NCBI RefSeq assembly: GCF_003234655.2
Contig: NZ_CP126271.1
Coordinates: forward strand, 1,364,001 to 1,428,000
DNA from: Curtobacterium sp. MCLR17_007
Lineage (GTDB): Bacteria > Actinomycetota > Actinomycetes > Actinomycetales > Microbacteriaceae
DNA length: 64,000 bases
Direction: 5' to 3'
A program made the position numbers and the translations under genes. Below, in pieces: positions 33,358 through 41,006 of this stretch. Below the pieces are notes generated by a model that saw nothing but the letters and a program-made list of their open reading frames with translations, had not been told where the DNA came from and ran no database searches. Every line of letters starts with the position of its first letter. Within the stretch, counting starts at the first letter, position 1.

Positions 33358-33479
33358 GGTGCAGGGACTCCGGACGTCGGATGCGGACTGGTACCCCATC
33401 GAAACTACGTGACACCGACCCATTCGATCCCCGTATGGTTGCTATCACTCCATTGCGATGTCGAATGAGAGGCACCAGC
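33358..33479. promoter_or_regulatory. Divergent MFS-lysR control region
   Basis: This 122-bp segment has the lowest GC of its neighbourhood around 33420-33470 (TATGGTTGCTATCACTCC). ATTCGA (33422-33427) and TCGAAT (33461-33466) form a widely spaced inverted pair suited to a LysR tetramer. The first part would be coding if the longer MFS start is used. Confidence 0.5.
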
Positions 33480-34337
33480 GTGCTCGATCCCGTCCTGCTG
33501 CAGACCTTCCTGGCCGTCGCCGAGACGCAGAGCTTCACCCAGGCGGCAGCGCGACTCGGCATCAGCCAACCGACCGTGTCCCAGCACGTCCGTCGGCTCG
33601 AGACCGCGGTGTCGCGCACCCTGGTCGCGCGGGACACCCGAGGCGTCCGGCTGACGGACAACGGGGACGCAATGGCGGGCTTCGCGCGCACGATCCTGGC
33701 GGCGCACGCCACGGCGGACTCGTACTTCTCCGGGTCGGCGACCCGCGGGCGGCTGCGGTTCGGTGCCGCCGACGACCTGGCGATCACGCAGCTGCCCCGG
33801 ATCCTCCGGGACTTCCGCCGGTTGCACCCGCAGGTGAACCTCGAGCTCACGGTGAACCAGTCGTCACCGCTGCTGCGCCGGGTCCACGCCGGGGCGCTCG
33901 ACCTGGTCTTCATCAAGCAGACGGCGGGGGAGTCTGCCGAGGGGACCCGCGTCGCGACGGACCAGATGGTGTGGATGGCCCAGGACGGCATCGCGGTCGA
34001 GCGCGACGAGCCCGTGCCGCTCATCGCCTACCAGGCGCCGAGCATCAGCCGGCAGATGGCGATCGACGCGCTCGAGGCAGCCGGCCGCACCTGGCGCATC
34101 ACGTGCAACACGCGCGACGTCAACGGCGTGCTGGCGGCGGTCCGCGCGGGCATCGGTGTCGCGGTGTTCCCACACTCGCTCATCCCGGCGGACCTGGTGA
34201 AGGTGTCGCAGCGCCTGGGGTTGCCGGACCTGCCCGCGGTCGACTACGTCCTGATCGCGAACCCGACCGTGCAGCGCGAGCCGATCGACGCGCTGACGAA
34301 CGCGATCCTGTCCCGGGGTGTCGTGCGGGCGGTCTGA
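33480..34337 (+). CDS. LysR-family transcriptional regulator
   Basis: A 285-residue LTTR. LDPVLLQTFLAVAETQSFTQAAARLGISQPTVSQHVRRLETAVSRTLVARDTRGVRLT is a textbook LysR HTH. GRLRFGAADDLAITQLPRILRDFRRLHPQVNLEL starts the effector domain, and VLAAVRAGIGVAVFPHSLIP is its C-terminal lobe. I chose GTG 33480, since GAGAGG precedes it by 8 nt and LDPVLL is the usual family start; ATG 33465 is the alternative. It probably regulates the divergent MFS exporter. Confidence 0.9.
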   Translation: MLDPVLLQTFLAVAETQSFTQAAARLGISQPTVSQHVRRLETAVSRTLVARDTRGVRLTDNGDAMAGFARTILAAHATADSYFSGSATRGRLRFGAADDLAITQLPRILRDFRRLHPQVNLELTVNQSSPLLRRVHAGALDLVFIKQTAGESAEGTRVATDQMVWMAQDGIAVERDEPVPLIAYQAPSISRQMAIDALEAAGRTWRITCNTRDVNGVLAAVRAGIGVAVFPHSLIPADLVKVSQRLGLPDLPAVDYVLIANPTVQREPIDALTNAILSRGVVRAV

Positions 34338-34371
34338 GTCCCTGCCGGCGGACGCAGCGCCGTTCCCCGCG

Positions 34372-35430
34372 TCAGGGTGCGAGTGTGGGGGCGGTGCCCG
34401 TGCCGGTGAGGTCCGGCAGCGGAGCACCGAGGGCGGTCGCCACGGCCCAGAGCAGCACGAGCGTGCCGACGCCGCCGAGCACCGCACCGAGGAGCGCCAC
34501 CGGCCGCTGCCACGTGGCGGCTCGGGAGCGCAGAGCCGCGACCGAGCAGACGACCGCCACCACGCCGAGCAGCAGGCCGAGGACGTGCACGGTCGACGGC
34601 GCCGTGAACCACGACACCGCGAGACCGAGCGTCGCGATCCCCGCGACGGCGCCGAGGGCCGCGGACGGGGTCGCCCCGACCGTGCGGCGTTCTCGGGTGG
34701 GGGACGCGGACGGGAGGACCGGCTCGGCCCCGGCGGGCTCGGTCGCGACGGGCGCGCTCACCGGCGACTCGGCAACGGTGGGCGGTGCGGCCAGGAGGGA
34801 TTCGAAGGAGTGCTCCGGCGCCGGAGCGGTGGTGGTCTGCTGGTGGGCGAAGCGCGCCGGCGTGCGGAAGCCGACGGGGCCGCTCGGCGCGGGCTCGGTG
34901 CCCTCGACGACGACGTGCTCGAGGCCGGGCACGGAGAACCGGGGCTGGCCGGTGCGCGGCACGACCGGACCCTGGTGCGAGCCGCCGGCGAGCGCGGGCT
35001 CGCGGGCGGCGTCGATCGGCGAGACCGGCGCTGGCTCCGCGGCGACCGTCGGAGCGGGCGCCGACCCGACGGGCGTGGAGCCGACTGGCGCGGTGTGCAG
35101 CGTGGGAGAGGTCGGCGCCGGGGGGAGCAGGTCCTCGGAGGGCGGGAAGTCCGGCACGACCGCGTCCGGGTCGAGCACGGGCCTCCCGGGCTGCCGGTCC
35201 GACGGTGCGGACCGGACCGGTTCCGCGGGGACCGCAGCGGGGGCGGTGGGCTCGGGCGCGACGACGGGAGCCGACGCTGCGGGCGTGGGGGGTGCCTCCC
35301 GGTCGGCGCCCCGCGGGACGGAGCCGTCGTGGGGAGCCGTCACCCAGGCCGGGACGGGCCGGCGGGGTCGATCGGAATCGGGCATGCGATGCGACGCCAC
35401 GTGCGCAGCTCCCTCCGTCGGCTGATCCAT
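34372..35430 (-). CDS. Pro-rich membrane protein of unknown function
   Basis: A 352-residue protein. The first 250 residues are low-complexity, Pro/Ala/Thr-rich and acidic, with a few short ordered islands (RFSVPGLEHVVVEG; GFRTPARFAHQQTT). The last 100 residues contain four hydrophobic helices (LGAVAGIATLGLAVSWF, VLGLLLGVVAVVCSVAAL, VALLGAVLGGVGTLVLLWAV). This is a common actinobacterial architecture, a disordered cytoplasmic N-terminus on a DUF4190-like helical hairpin. The start at ATG 35430 is uncertain; ATG 35382 is possible. It is divergent from the aldo/keto reductase gene. Confidence 0.7.
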   Translation of the reverse strand: MDQPTEGAAHVASHRMPDSDRPRRPVPAWVTAPHDGSVPRGADREAPPTPAASAPVVAPEPTAPAAVPAEPVRSAPSDRQPGRPVLDPDAVVPDFPPSEDLLPPAPTSPTLHTAPVGSTPVGSAPAPTVAAEPAPVSPIDAAREPALAGGSHQGPVVPRTGQPRFSVPGLEHVVVEGTEPAPSGPVGFRTPARFAHQQTTTAPAPEHSFESLLAAPPTVAESPVSAPVATEPAGAEPVLPSASPTRERRTVGATPSAALGAVAGIATLGLAVSWFTAPSTVHVLGLLLGVVAVVCSVAALRSRAATWQRPVALLGAVLGGVGTLVLLWAVATALGAPLPDLTGTGTAPTLAP

Positions 35431-35499
35431 CGTCAGTTCTAGCGGCAGCGCGGTGCCGTGACCCAGCCCCAGTTCCGGGGGCGCGGTAGCGTCGCACGC

Positions 35500-36477
35500 A
35501 TGACCGTGATCGAACACCGTCCACTCGGCCCCTCGGGGCTCGTCGTCTCCACCGTCGGCATCGGCTGCAACAACTTCGGCCGGCCCGGCACGGCCACCGA
35601 GTCGCAGGAGGGGACGGACGCCGTGGTGCATGCGGCGCTCGACGCGGGCGTGACCCTGTTCGACACGGCGGACGTCTACGGCGGGTCGCCGGGGCAGTCG
35701 GAGTCGATGCTCGGGAAGGCGCTCGCCGGTCGTCGTGACCACGTCGTGCTCGCGACGAAGTTCGGCATGGACATGCGGGGCGCCAACGGTCCGGACTGGG
35801 GCGTGCGCGGCTCGCGGCGGTACGTGCGGCTGGCCGTGGAGTCGTCGCTGCGGCGCCTCGGGACGGACTGGATCGACCTGTACCAGCTGCACGGCCCCGA
35901 CGCGGTGACCCCGATCGAGGAGACCCTGTCGGTGCTCGACGACCTGGTCCGCGAGGGCAAGGTCCGCTACGTCGGCCACTCCAACTTCGCCGGGTGGCAG
36001 ATCGCCGAGGCCGAGCTGACGGCCTCGATCGCGGGCACCACGGCGTTCGTGTCGGCGCAGGACGAGTACAGCCCGCTGGCGCGCGGGGTCGAGACCGAGG
36101 TCCTGCCGGCGGTGCGGGCCTACGCGCTGGGGTTCCTGCCGTACTTCCCGCTGTACAACGGGTTGCTCAGCGGCAAGTACACGCGGTCCGGCGGTCCGGC
36201 GGACGGTCGGCTGTCACTGCGGAAGCCCGAGGTCCTCGAGCACGCGCCGTGGGACGTGCTCGAAAAGTTCCAGCGGTTCTGCGACGAGCGCGGGGTGACG
36301 ATGCTGCAGGCGACGTTCGCGTGGTTGCTCGCGCAGCCGGGTCTGACCAGCGTCATCGCCGGCGCGACCAAGGCGGAGCAGGTCACGCAGAACGCTGACG
36401 CGGGCACGGCGTGGACGCCGACCGAGGACGACCTGGCGGAGATGACGGTCGTCTTCGACGGCGCCCAGCCGCGCTGA
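35500..36477 (+). CDS. Aldo/keto reductase
   Basis: A 325-residue (alpha/beta)8-barrel NADPH oxidoreductase. The catalytic tetrad is visible: Asp and Tyr in LFDTADVYGG, Lys in VLATKFGMD and His in DLYQLHGPD. Cofactor-binding segments are YVGHSNFAGWQ and the C-terminal VIAGATKAEQVTQNA. It reduces aldehydes or ketones, and the substrate is unknown. ATG 35500 was preferred over the upstream 14-codon extension. The last codons (GCGCAGCCGCGCTGA-like) are repeated twice directly downstream. Confidence 0.92.
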   Translation: MTVIEHRPLGPSGLVVSTVGIGCNNFGRPGTATESQEGTDAVVHAALDAGVTLFDTADVYGGSPGQSESMLGKALAGRRDHVVLATKFGMDMRGANGPDWGVRGSRRYVRLAVESSLRRLGTDWIDLYQLHGPDAVTPIEETLSVLDDLVREGKVRYVGHSNFAGWQIAEAELTASIAGTTAFVSAQDEYSPLARGVETEVLPAVRAYALGFLPYFPLYNGLLSGKYTRSGGPADGRLSLRKPEVLEHAPWDVLEKFQRFCDERGVTMLQATFAWLLAQPGLTSVIAGATKAEQVTQNADAGTAWTPTEDDLAEMTVVFDGAQPR

Positions 36478-36519
36478 ACCAGCGCGCAGCCGCGCTGGAC
36501 CCGCGCGCAGCCGCGCTGG
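36478..36519 (+). repeat. Two 21-bp copies of the aldo/keto reductase 3' end
   Basis: ACCAGCGCGCAGCCGCGCTG-G and ACCCGCGCGCAGCCGCGCTG-G (36478-36498 and 36499-36519) repeat the end of the preceding gene (GCGCCCAGCCGCGCTGA). The stop TGA has become TGG in both. The array fills the whole gap to the next stop codon at 36521. Confidence 0.85.
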
Positions 36520-36520
36520 G

Positions 36521-37168
36521 TCACATGTCGCGGTAGCGCTTCGCGTCGGCGACGGCCTGCTCCAGCTCGAGCGCGGCGTACGGCTTGCCGTAGCCGGGGG
36601 TGTCGCGCTGGATGCGCCATCCCTCGGCGAGGGCGCCGACGTCGACGGCGTCGAAGCCGAACTCGTCGAGCAGGTCGGTCACGATGCGCTTGGCCTCGGC
36701 GTCGTCCCCGGCGACGACGAGGGCACGACGGCCCTGGGTGCCGGTGGGGGTGCCGGCCGTGGTCAGGTCGGCCGCGCCGATGTGGTTGAAGGCCTTGACG
36801 AGCCGGGCGCCGCGCAGGTGGTCCTGCAGCAGCTCGGCGGTCGTCGTCGTCTCGTCGTCGAGCGCGGCGATCTGTCCGTCGCGCTGCGGGTAGTAGTTGT
36901 TCGTGTCGATGACGACCTTGCCGGCCAGGGGCTCGACGGGGATGGTCTCGATGGCGGCCAGCGGGGTGGTCACGACGACCAGGTCGCCGGCTGCGGCTGC
37001 CTCGTCCCGCGTGACGGCCCGGGCGCGGTCGCCCAGCTCCGACACCAGGTCCTGCAGTGTCTCCGGGCCGCGCGAGTTCGCGATCGCCACGTCGTACCCG
37101 TGCTGCACCGCCAGTCGTGCGAGTTGTGAACCGATGTTGCCTGCGCCGATGATGCCGATCGTTGTCAT
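36521..37168 (-). CDS. NADP-dependent oxidoreductase, F420-reductase/NpdG-like Rossmann protein
   Basis: A 215-residue protein that is essentially one Rossmann domain. TTIGIIGAGNIGSQLARLAVQHGYDVAIANSRGPETL has the G-x-G-x-x-G motif and an NSRGP phosphate-binding loop for NADP. DLVVVTTPLAAIE, VIDTNNYYPQRDG and LVKAFNHIGAADL follow. The N-Y-Y and K-A-F-N motifs are those of the NADPH:F420 oxidoreductase-like family (PF03807). Whether F420 is the partner is unproven. The start is ATG 37168. Confidence 0.86.
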   Translation of the reverse strand: MTTIGIIGAGNIGSQLARLAVQHGYDVAIANSRGPETLQDLVSELGDRARAVTRDEAAAAGDLVVVTTPLAAIETIPVEPLAGKVVIDTNNYYPQRDGQIAALDDETTTTAELLQDHLRGARLVKAFNHIGAADLTTAGTPTGTQGRRALVVAGDDAEAKRIVTDLLDEFGFDAVDVGALAEGWRIQRDTPGYGKPYAALELEQAVADAKRYRDM

Positions 37169-37264
37169 GCCCCGTGCAACTCCGACCGTCGGAGGTGCAT
37201 TCCGCACCGACCGCTGTCGTGGCGGGGCCTGTCGTCCGGCGCGACCGCGGGGCATGATGGCGGC

Positions 37265-37561
37265 ATGGCACACGAGTTCCGCCACGAGACCGACCAGCAG
37301 CGGTACGCGATGTACGTCGACGGCGCGCTGGTCAGCGTGCTCGACGAGCGGGAGAACGCCGACGCGGTGGCCTTCCCGCACACGTACACCGTGCCCGCGT
37401 TCCGGGGCCACGGCTACGCAGCCGACCTGGTCGCGTACGCGGTCGACGACGTCGAACGACGGACGGACAAGCGCATCGTGCCGATGTGCTGGTTCGTCGG
37501 CAAGTGGTTCGACGACCACCCCGACAGGGCAGCACTGCTCAGCCGCACCGCCGCGGACTGA
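37265..37561 (+). CDS. Small GNAT-like N-acetyltransferase (NATD1/YidJ type)
   Basis: A 98-residue minimal GNAT fold. RYAMYVDGALVSVLDERENADAVAFPHTYTVPAFRGHGYAADLVAYAVDDVERRTDKRIVPMCWFVGKWF contains the pyrophosphate-binding R-G-x-G-Y-A motif (FRGHGYAADL) and the conserved P-x-C-x-F/Y-V near the C-terminus of PF14542 proteins. It acetylates an unknown amine. The start is ATG 37265. It is followed 20 bp later by the PhnB-like gene on the same strand. Confidence 0.88.
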   Translation: MAHEFRHETDQQRYAMYVDGALVSVLDERENADAVAFPHTYTVPAFRGHGYAADLVAYAVDDVERRTDKRIVPMCWFVGKWFDDHPDRAALLSRTAAD

Positions 37562-37581
37562 GCCCGACGACAGGACCGACC

Positions 37582-38043
37582 ATGCGACAGATCGTCCCCT
37601 TCATCTGGTTCGACGGGCAGGCCGAGGAGGCCGCCACGTTCTACACCTCGATGATCCCCGGGTCCTCGTTGGACCACGTCGAGAAGATGCCGGACGGATC
37701 GACGATCGTCGTCGAGTTCCGTCTGCACGGTCAGCCGTTCCGGGCCATGAACGCCGGACCCGGACACCCGCACACCGACGCGATCTCGTTCCAGCTCGAC
37801 GTCGACGACCAGGACGAGCTCGACCGGGTCTGGGACGCCTTCCTGGCGGGCGGGGCGACACCGTCGATGTGCGGGTGGCTCACCGACGCGTGGGGAGTGG
37901 CCTGGCAGGTGACCCCGGCGAACTGGGGGGAGCTCATGCACGCCGGTGGCGACCCCGAGGCCTCGGCGCGGGCGTACCAGGCGATGATGCAGATGGTGAA
38001 GCTCGACATCCCCACCGTGCAGGCGGCGATCCGCGGCGACTGA
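37582..38043 (+). CDS. PhnB-like VOC protein (3-demethylubiquinone methyltransferase fold)
   Basis: A 153-residue VOC-superfamily protein of the PF06983 type. IVPFIWFDGQAEEAATFYTSMIPGSSLDHV opens it, followed by VVEFRLHGQPFRAMNAGPGHPHTDAISFQLDVDDQDELDRVWDAF and WGVAWQVTPANWGELM. The family name is historical; most members lack methyltransferase activity, and no SAM motif is present. It is probably co-transcribed with the upstream acetyltransferase. The start is ATG 37582. Confidence 0.9.
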   Translation: MRQIVPFIWFDGQAEEAATFYTSMIPGSSLDHVEKMPDGSTIVVEFRLHGQPFRAMNAGPGHPHTDAISFQLDVDDQDELDRVWDAFLAGGATPSMCGWLTDAWGVAWQVTPANWGELMHAGGDPEASARAYQAMMQMVKLDIPTVQAAIRGD

Positions 38044-38166
38044 CCGCCCGCTGCGCGAAGCCGCAGGGGCAAGCCGGATCACGCAGACGTCGGCGCTGCG
38101 GCGCGACGGACCCCCGAGACCCGCAGGTATGGTGACCGCCAAGGGAACACGAGGGTTGGAGGCACC

Positions 38167-38640
38167 ATGGACCAGCCGAGGCCCGACGTCCGCACCGCCG
38201 CGATCGAGCGTGCGTACACCGAGCTGTCGCGCATCACCCGGCGTGCGAGCATCCGGGCACGCGGCAGCGACGCCGTGCTCAGCGTGGTCGACCAGTCGCT
38301 CGTCGACTTCGTCGTCCAGCACCCGGGGTGCATGGCCATCGACATCGCCCGCTACCTGCACCTGAACCGCTCCACCATCTCGCGGCAGCTCGCCGGGCTG
38401 CTCGCCGCCGGACTGATCCGGACGATGGACGGCGGCACCGGCAACGCGAAGCCGCTCGAGGCAACGGACGCCGGCTGCGCCGCGCTCGACCGCTCCGTCC
38501 AGCTGCACCGAGCCGCGTTGGACGAGCGGATCGCCGACTGGTCCGACGACGACATCGCCCTGCTCGCCGGGCTCCTGGAACGCCTCGGTGCGGCGGACGA
38601 GGCCGGTCTGCCGATGCCGAGCCGCGACGACGACGCGTGA
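38167..38640 (+). CDS. MarR-family transcriptional regulator
   Basis: A 157-residue MarR protein. LVDFVVQHPGCMAIDIARYLHLNRSTISRQLAGLLAAGLIRTMDGGTGNAKPLEATDAG is the winged HTH, flanked by long dimerisation helices at both ends. TTGGAGGCACC provides a strong ribosome-binding site for ATG 38167. The stop TGA overlaps the GTG of the metallophosphoesterase gene (GTGA), so the two are translated together. The target and ligand are unknown. A MarR site such as the palindrome at 11834 would be a natural candidate, but no link is visible. Confidence 0.9.
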   Translation: MDQPRPDVRTAAIERAYTELSRITRRASIRARGSDAVLSVVDQSLVDFVVQHPGCMAIDIARYLHLNRSTISRQLAGLLAAGLIRTMDGGTGNAKPLEATDAGCAALDRSVQLHRAALDERIADWSDDDIALLAGLLERLGAADEAGLPMPSRDDDA

Positions 38641-39215
38641 CGACCTCGCTGCTCCTGGTCTCGGACACGCACCTGCCGAAGCGCGCGAAGGACCTGCCGG
38701 CCGCACTGTGGCAGGACGTCGACGCCGCCGACCTCGTCGTGCACGCGGGTGACTGGGTCGACCTGGCGACCCTCGATGCGCTCCAGGCCCGCAGCCGTTC
38801 GTTCGTCGGCGTCCGCGGCAACAACGACGGGCCGGAGTTCGACGACCGGTTGCCCCTCGTCGCTCGGTTCTCCGTCGAGGCCCTGCGGTTCGCACTCGTC
38901 CACGAGACCGGGGCCGCCACGGGCCGCGAGCGTCGGGCGACGGCGACGTACCCGGACACCGACGTGCTCGTCTTCGGCCACTCCCACATCCCCTGGGACA
39001 CCACCGCGGACGGGGGCCTGCGGCTGCTCAACCCCGGCTCGCCGACCGACCGCCGACGGCAGCCCGACTTCACCTGGATGCGCTGCACCGTCGACGGTCC
39101 CGAGCTCGACGTCCGGGTGGTCCGGCTCGCCCCCGGCACCACCGAGCCGCGCGTGGTGTCCTCACCGGCAGCCGACCGCGAGGTGCGTGTGGAAGGGTGG
39201 GGACGTGCCCGATGA
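38637..39215 (+). CDS. YfcE/MJ0936-type metallophosphoesterase
   Basis: A 192-residue calcineurin-like phosphodiesterase. All metal-binding motifs are in order: D-x-H (LLLVSDTHLP), GD (VVHAGDWVD), GNND (VRGNNDGPE), H (ALVHET) and GHSH (VFGHSHIPW), then LLNPGSPTDRRR. It hydrolyses phosphodiesters, and in vivo substrates of this family are mostly unknown. It starts at GTG 38637 within the MarR stop, and its own 3' end overlaps the NUDIX gene by 11 bases, so this is a three-gene overlapping operon. Confidence 0.92.
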   Translation: MTTSLLLVSDTHLPKRAKDLPAALWQDVDAADLVVHAGDWVDLATLDALQARSRSFVGVRGNNDGPEFDDRLPLVARFSVEALRFALVHETGAATGRERRATATYPDTDVLVFGHSHIPWDTTADGGLRLLNPGSPTDRRRQPDFTWMRCTVDGPELDVRVVRLAPGTTEPRVVSSPAADREVRVEGWGRAR

Positions 39216-40104
39216 ACTGCCCCCGGGTCCGCCCCCCGGACCGCGCGATCCCGGCGACGCCTGGGCGCAGGGCCCCGACGGCACCAAGGCCTGGGGCCTG
39301 TTCGGCGCGGCCGGACTGCTGGTCGACGACGGCGCCGGCCGCGTGCTGCTGCAGCACCGCGTCGAGTGGAGCCACCACGGCGGCACCTGGGGCATCCCCG
39401 GTGGGGCGCGGCACCAGCACGAGGACGCGGTCACCGGCGCACTGCGCGAGTCCGCAGAGGAAGCGGGCGTCCCCGACGACGGGATCGACCTGCGCCACAC
39501 GTCCGTGCTCGACCTGGGGTTCTGGACCTACACGACGGTCGTCGGCCGCGCCGCCCGCCCGTTCGAGCCGGTCATCGCCGACCGGGAGAGCCTTGCCCTG
39601 TCGTGGGTGCCCGTGGCCGAGGTCGAGGACCTGCCCCTGCACCCGGGCTTCGGCGCGTCGTGGCCGGCGCTCCGTGCCGCCATCGACGTCGCACCCGTCG
39701 TGGTGGTCGACGCCGCGAACGTCGTCGGGAGCGTCCCCGACGGGTGGTGGCAGGACCGCGCCGGGGCTGCCGACCGGTTGCTCGACGGGGTGACGACGCT
39801 CGCTGGCGCCGGCCTGCCCGCAGCGGAACTCGGGCTGGAGTTCGACCGGTGGTGGCCGAGGTGGACCGTGGTGCTCGAAGGAGCAGCACGGGGCGCGTCC
39901 GCGGCGTCGACCGCCCCCGTCGACGTCGTCCGTGCCGCGGGCTCCGGTGACGACACGATCGTCGAGGTCGTGACGGCAGCCGTCGCTGCGGGTCGGGGAC
40001 CGGTGGTCGTGGTGACCGCCGACCGTGGTCTGCGCGACCGGGTCACGGTCCTGGGCGACGCCGTCCAGGTCCGCGGACCGAGCTGGCTGCGCGACCGGCT
40101 CTGA
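39205..40104 (+). CDS. NUDIX hydrolase fused to an NYN/PIN-like ribonuclease domain
   Basis: A 299-residue two-domain protein. Residues about 25-160 are NUDIX, with the complete Nudix box G-x5-E-x7-RE-x2-EE-x-G (GGARHQHEDAVTGALRESAEEAG). From about residue 165 a second domain begins, PVVVVDAANVVGSVPDGWWQDRAGAADRLLDGVTTLA, and ends PVVVVTADRGLRDRVTVLG. The Asp-rich strand ends (VDAANVVG, TADRGL) are typical of NYN/PIN-fold RNases. It starts at GTG 39205 after AAGGGTGGGGAC and overlaps the metallophosphoesterase gene. The combination suggests RNA-end or nucleotide processing. The substrate is unknown. Confidence 0.82.
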   Translation: MPDELPPGPPPGPRDPGDAWAQGPDGTKAWGLFGAAGLLVDDGAGRVLLQHRVEWSHHGGTWGIPGGARHQHEDAVTGALRESAEEAGVPDDGIDLRHTSVLDLGFWTYTTVVGRAARPFEPVIADRESLALSWVPVAEVEDLPLHPGFGASWPALRAAIDVAPVVVVDAANVVGSVPDGWWQDRAGAADRLLDGVTTLAGAGLPAAELGLEFDRWWPRWTVVLEGAARGASAASTAPVDVVRAAGSGDDTIVEVVTAAVAAGRGPVVVVTADRGLRDRVTVLGDAVQVRGPSWLRDRL

Positions 40105-40244
40105 CGCAGCGCCCCGTCGCGGGAGTGGCGCCGGCCGAGGCCTGTCCGATCAGGGATGGATCGCGACATCGGCGCTGGTCAGCCGCTACGCTGACCCACA
40201 CGTCGGCAGCACGTCAACGGAGACGACCGCGACAGGAGGCTCTC

Positions 40245-40991
40245 ATGGAGCGCATCACCAGGGCAGCGGACCGGGTCCACCGCCCGGCCGGACCGTGGAC
40301 ACCCACCGTCCACCGTCTGCTGGGACACCTGCACGAGCAGGGGTTCGTGGCAGCACCGGAACCCATCGAACTCGGCGACACGCTCGAGACCGTGTCGTTC
40401 GTGCCGGGCGTCGCGGGGGAGTACCCCTGGACCGAGGACATCGCCAGCGAGGCCGCCCTCGTCACCAGCGCTCGGCTGCTCCGGCACTACCACGACGCGG
40501 CCGCGTCCTTCCCGCTCGACGGCACCGTCGACGTGTGGTCGCAGTCCGACCGGGCTCCGGTCGAGACAGTCGTGCACGGCGACTTCGCCCCGTACAACTG
40601 CGTCTACGACGGCATCCAGGCCGTGGGCATCATCGACTTCGACACGGCGCACCCCGGTCCGCGGGTCTGGGACGTGGCGAGCGCGGTGTACCGGTTCGCG
40701 CCGTTCACCACCGGGCAGGTCGAGGGCAGCACCGCCCCGACACTCGACGAACGCCTGGCCCGCGCCGCGGAGTTCTGCGGTGCGTACGGCCTCGACCCCG
40801 AGTCCCGCGCCCGTCTCGCTCCGACGATGGTGGCGTCGATCGTCGCGCTCGTGACGACCCTCGAGTCCGAGGCCGCGGCCGGCAACCCCAAGTTCGTCAG
40901 CGATCTGCAGCACGGCCACGCCGACCTGTACCGCGCCGACGTGGCCTACCTCGAGGAACACCTCGACGCCATCACCGCAGCGGTCGTCTAG
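40245..40991 (+). CDS. APH-family phosphotransferase (short form)
   Basis: A 248-residue protein of the aminoglycoside-phosphotransferase/choline-kinase superfamily. The catalytic loop is VVHGDFAPYNCVYDG (H-G-D-x4-N) and the metal-binding motif VGIIDFDTAHPGPRVWDVA. The N-lobe is short and no clear nucleotide-binding glycine loop or Lys is visible, so it may be a reduced kinase or may not be catalytic. AGGAGG precedes ATG 40245. The AlkX-type gene begins 16 bp downstream on the same strand. Resistance to any antibiotic is not implied. Confidence 0.82.
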   Translation: MERITRAADRVHRPAGPWTPTVHRLLGHLHEQGFVAAPEPIELGDTLETVSFVPGVAGEYPWTEDIASEAALVTSARLLRHYHDAAASFPLDGTVDVWSQSDRAPVETVVHGDFAPYNCVYDGIQAVGIIDFDTAHPGPRVWDVASAVYRFAPFTTGQVEGSTAPTLDERLARAAEFCGAYGLDPESRARLAPTMVASIVALVTTLESEAAAGNPKFVSDLQHGHADLYRADVAYLEEHLDAITAAVV

Positions 40992-41006
40992 GCCGGTCGC
41001 CCGCGT

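Noticed and set aside
31679-34024. 781-codon minus-strand frame over the SDR, MFS and LysR genes
   Set aside because: It crosses three convincing genes and their shared promoter region; the product is Arg/Pro/Ser-rich shadow sequence.
40245-40991. Antibiotic-resistance aminoglycoside phosphotransferase
   Set aside because: It shares the APH-fold catalytic loop only; the N-lobe is reduced and the context is housekeeping, so resistance cannot be claimed.
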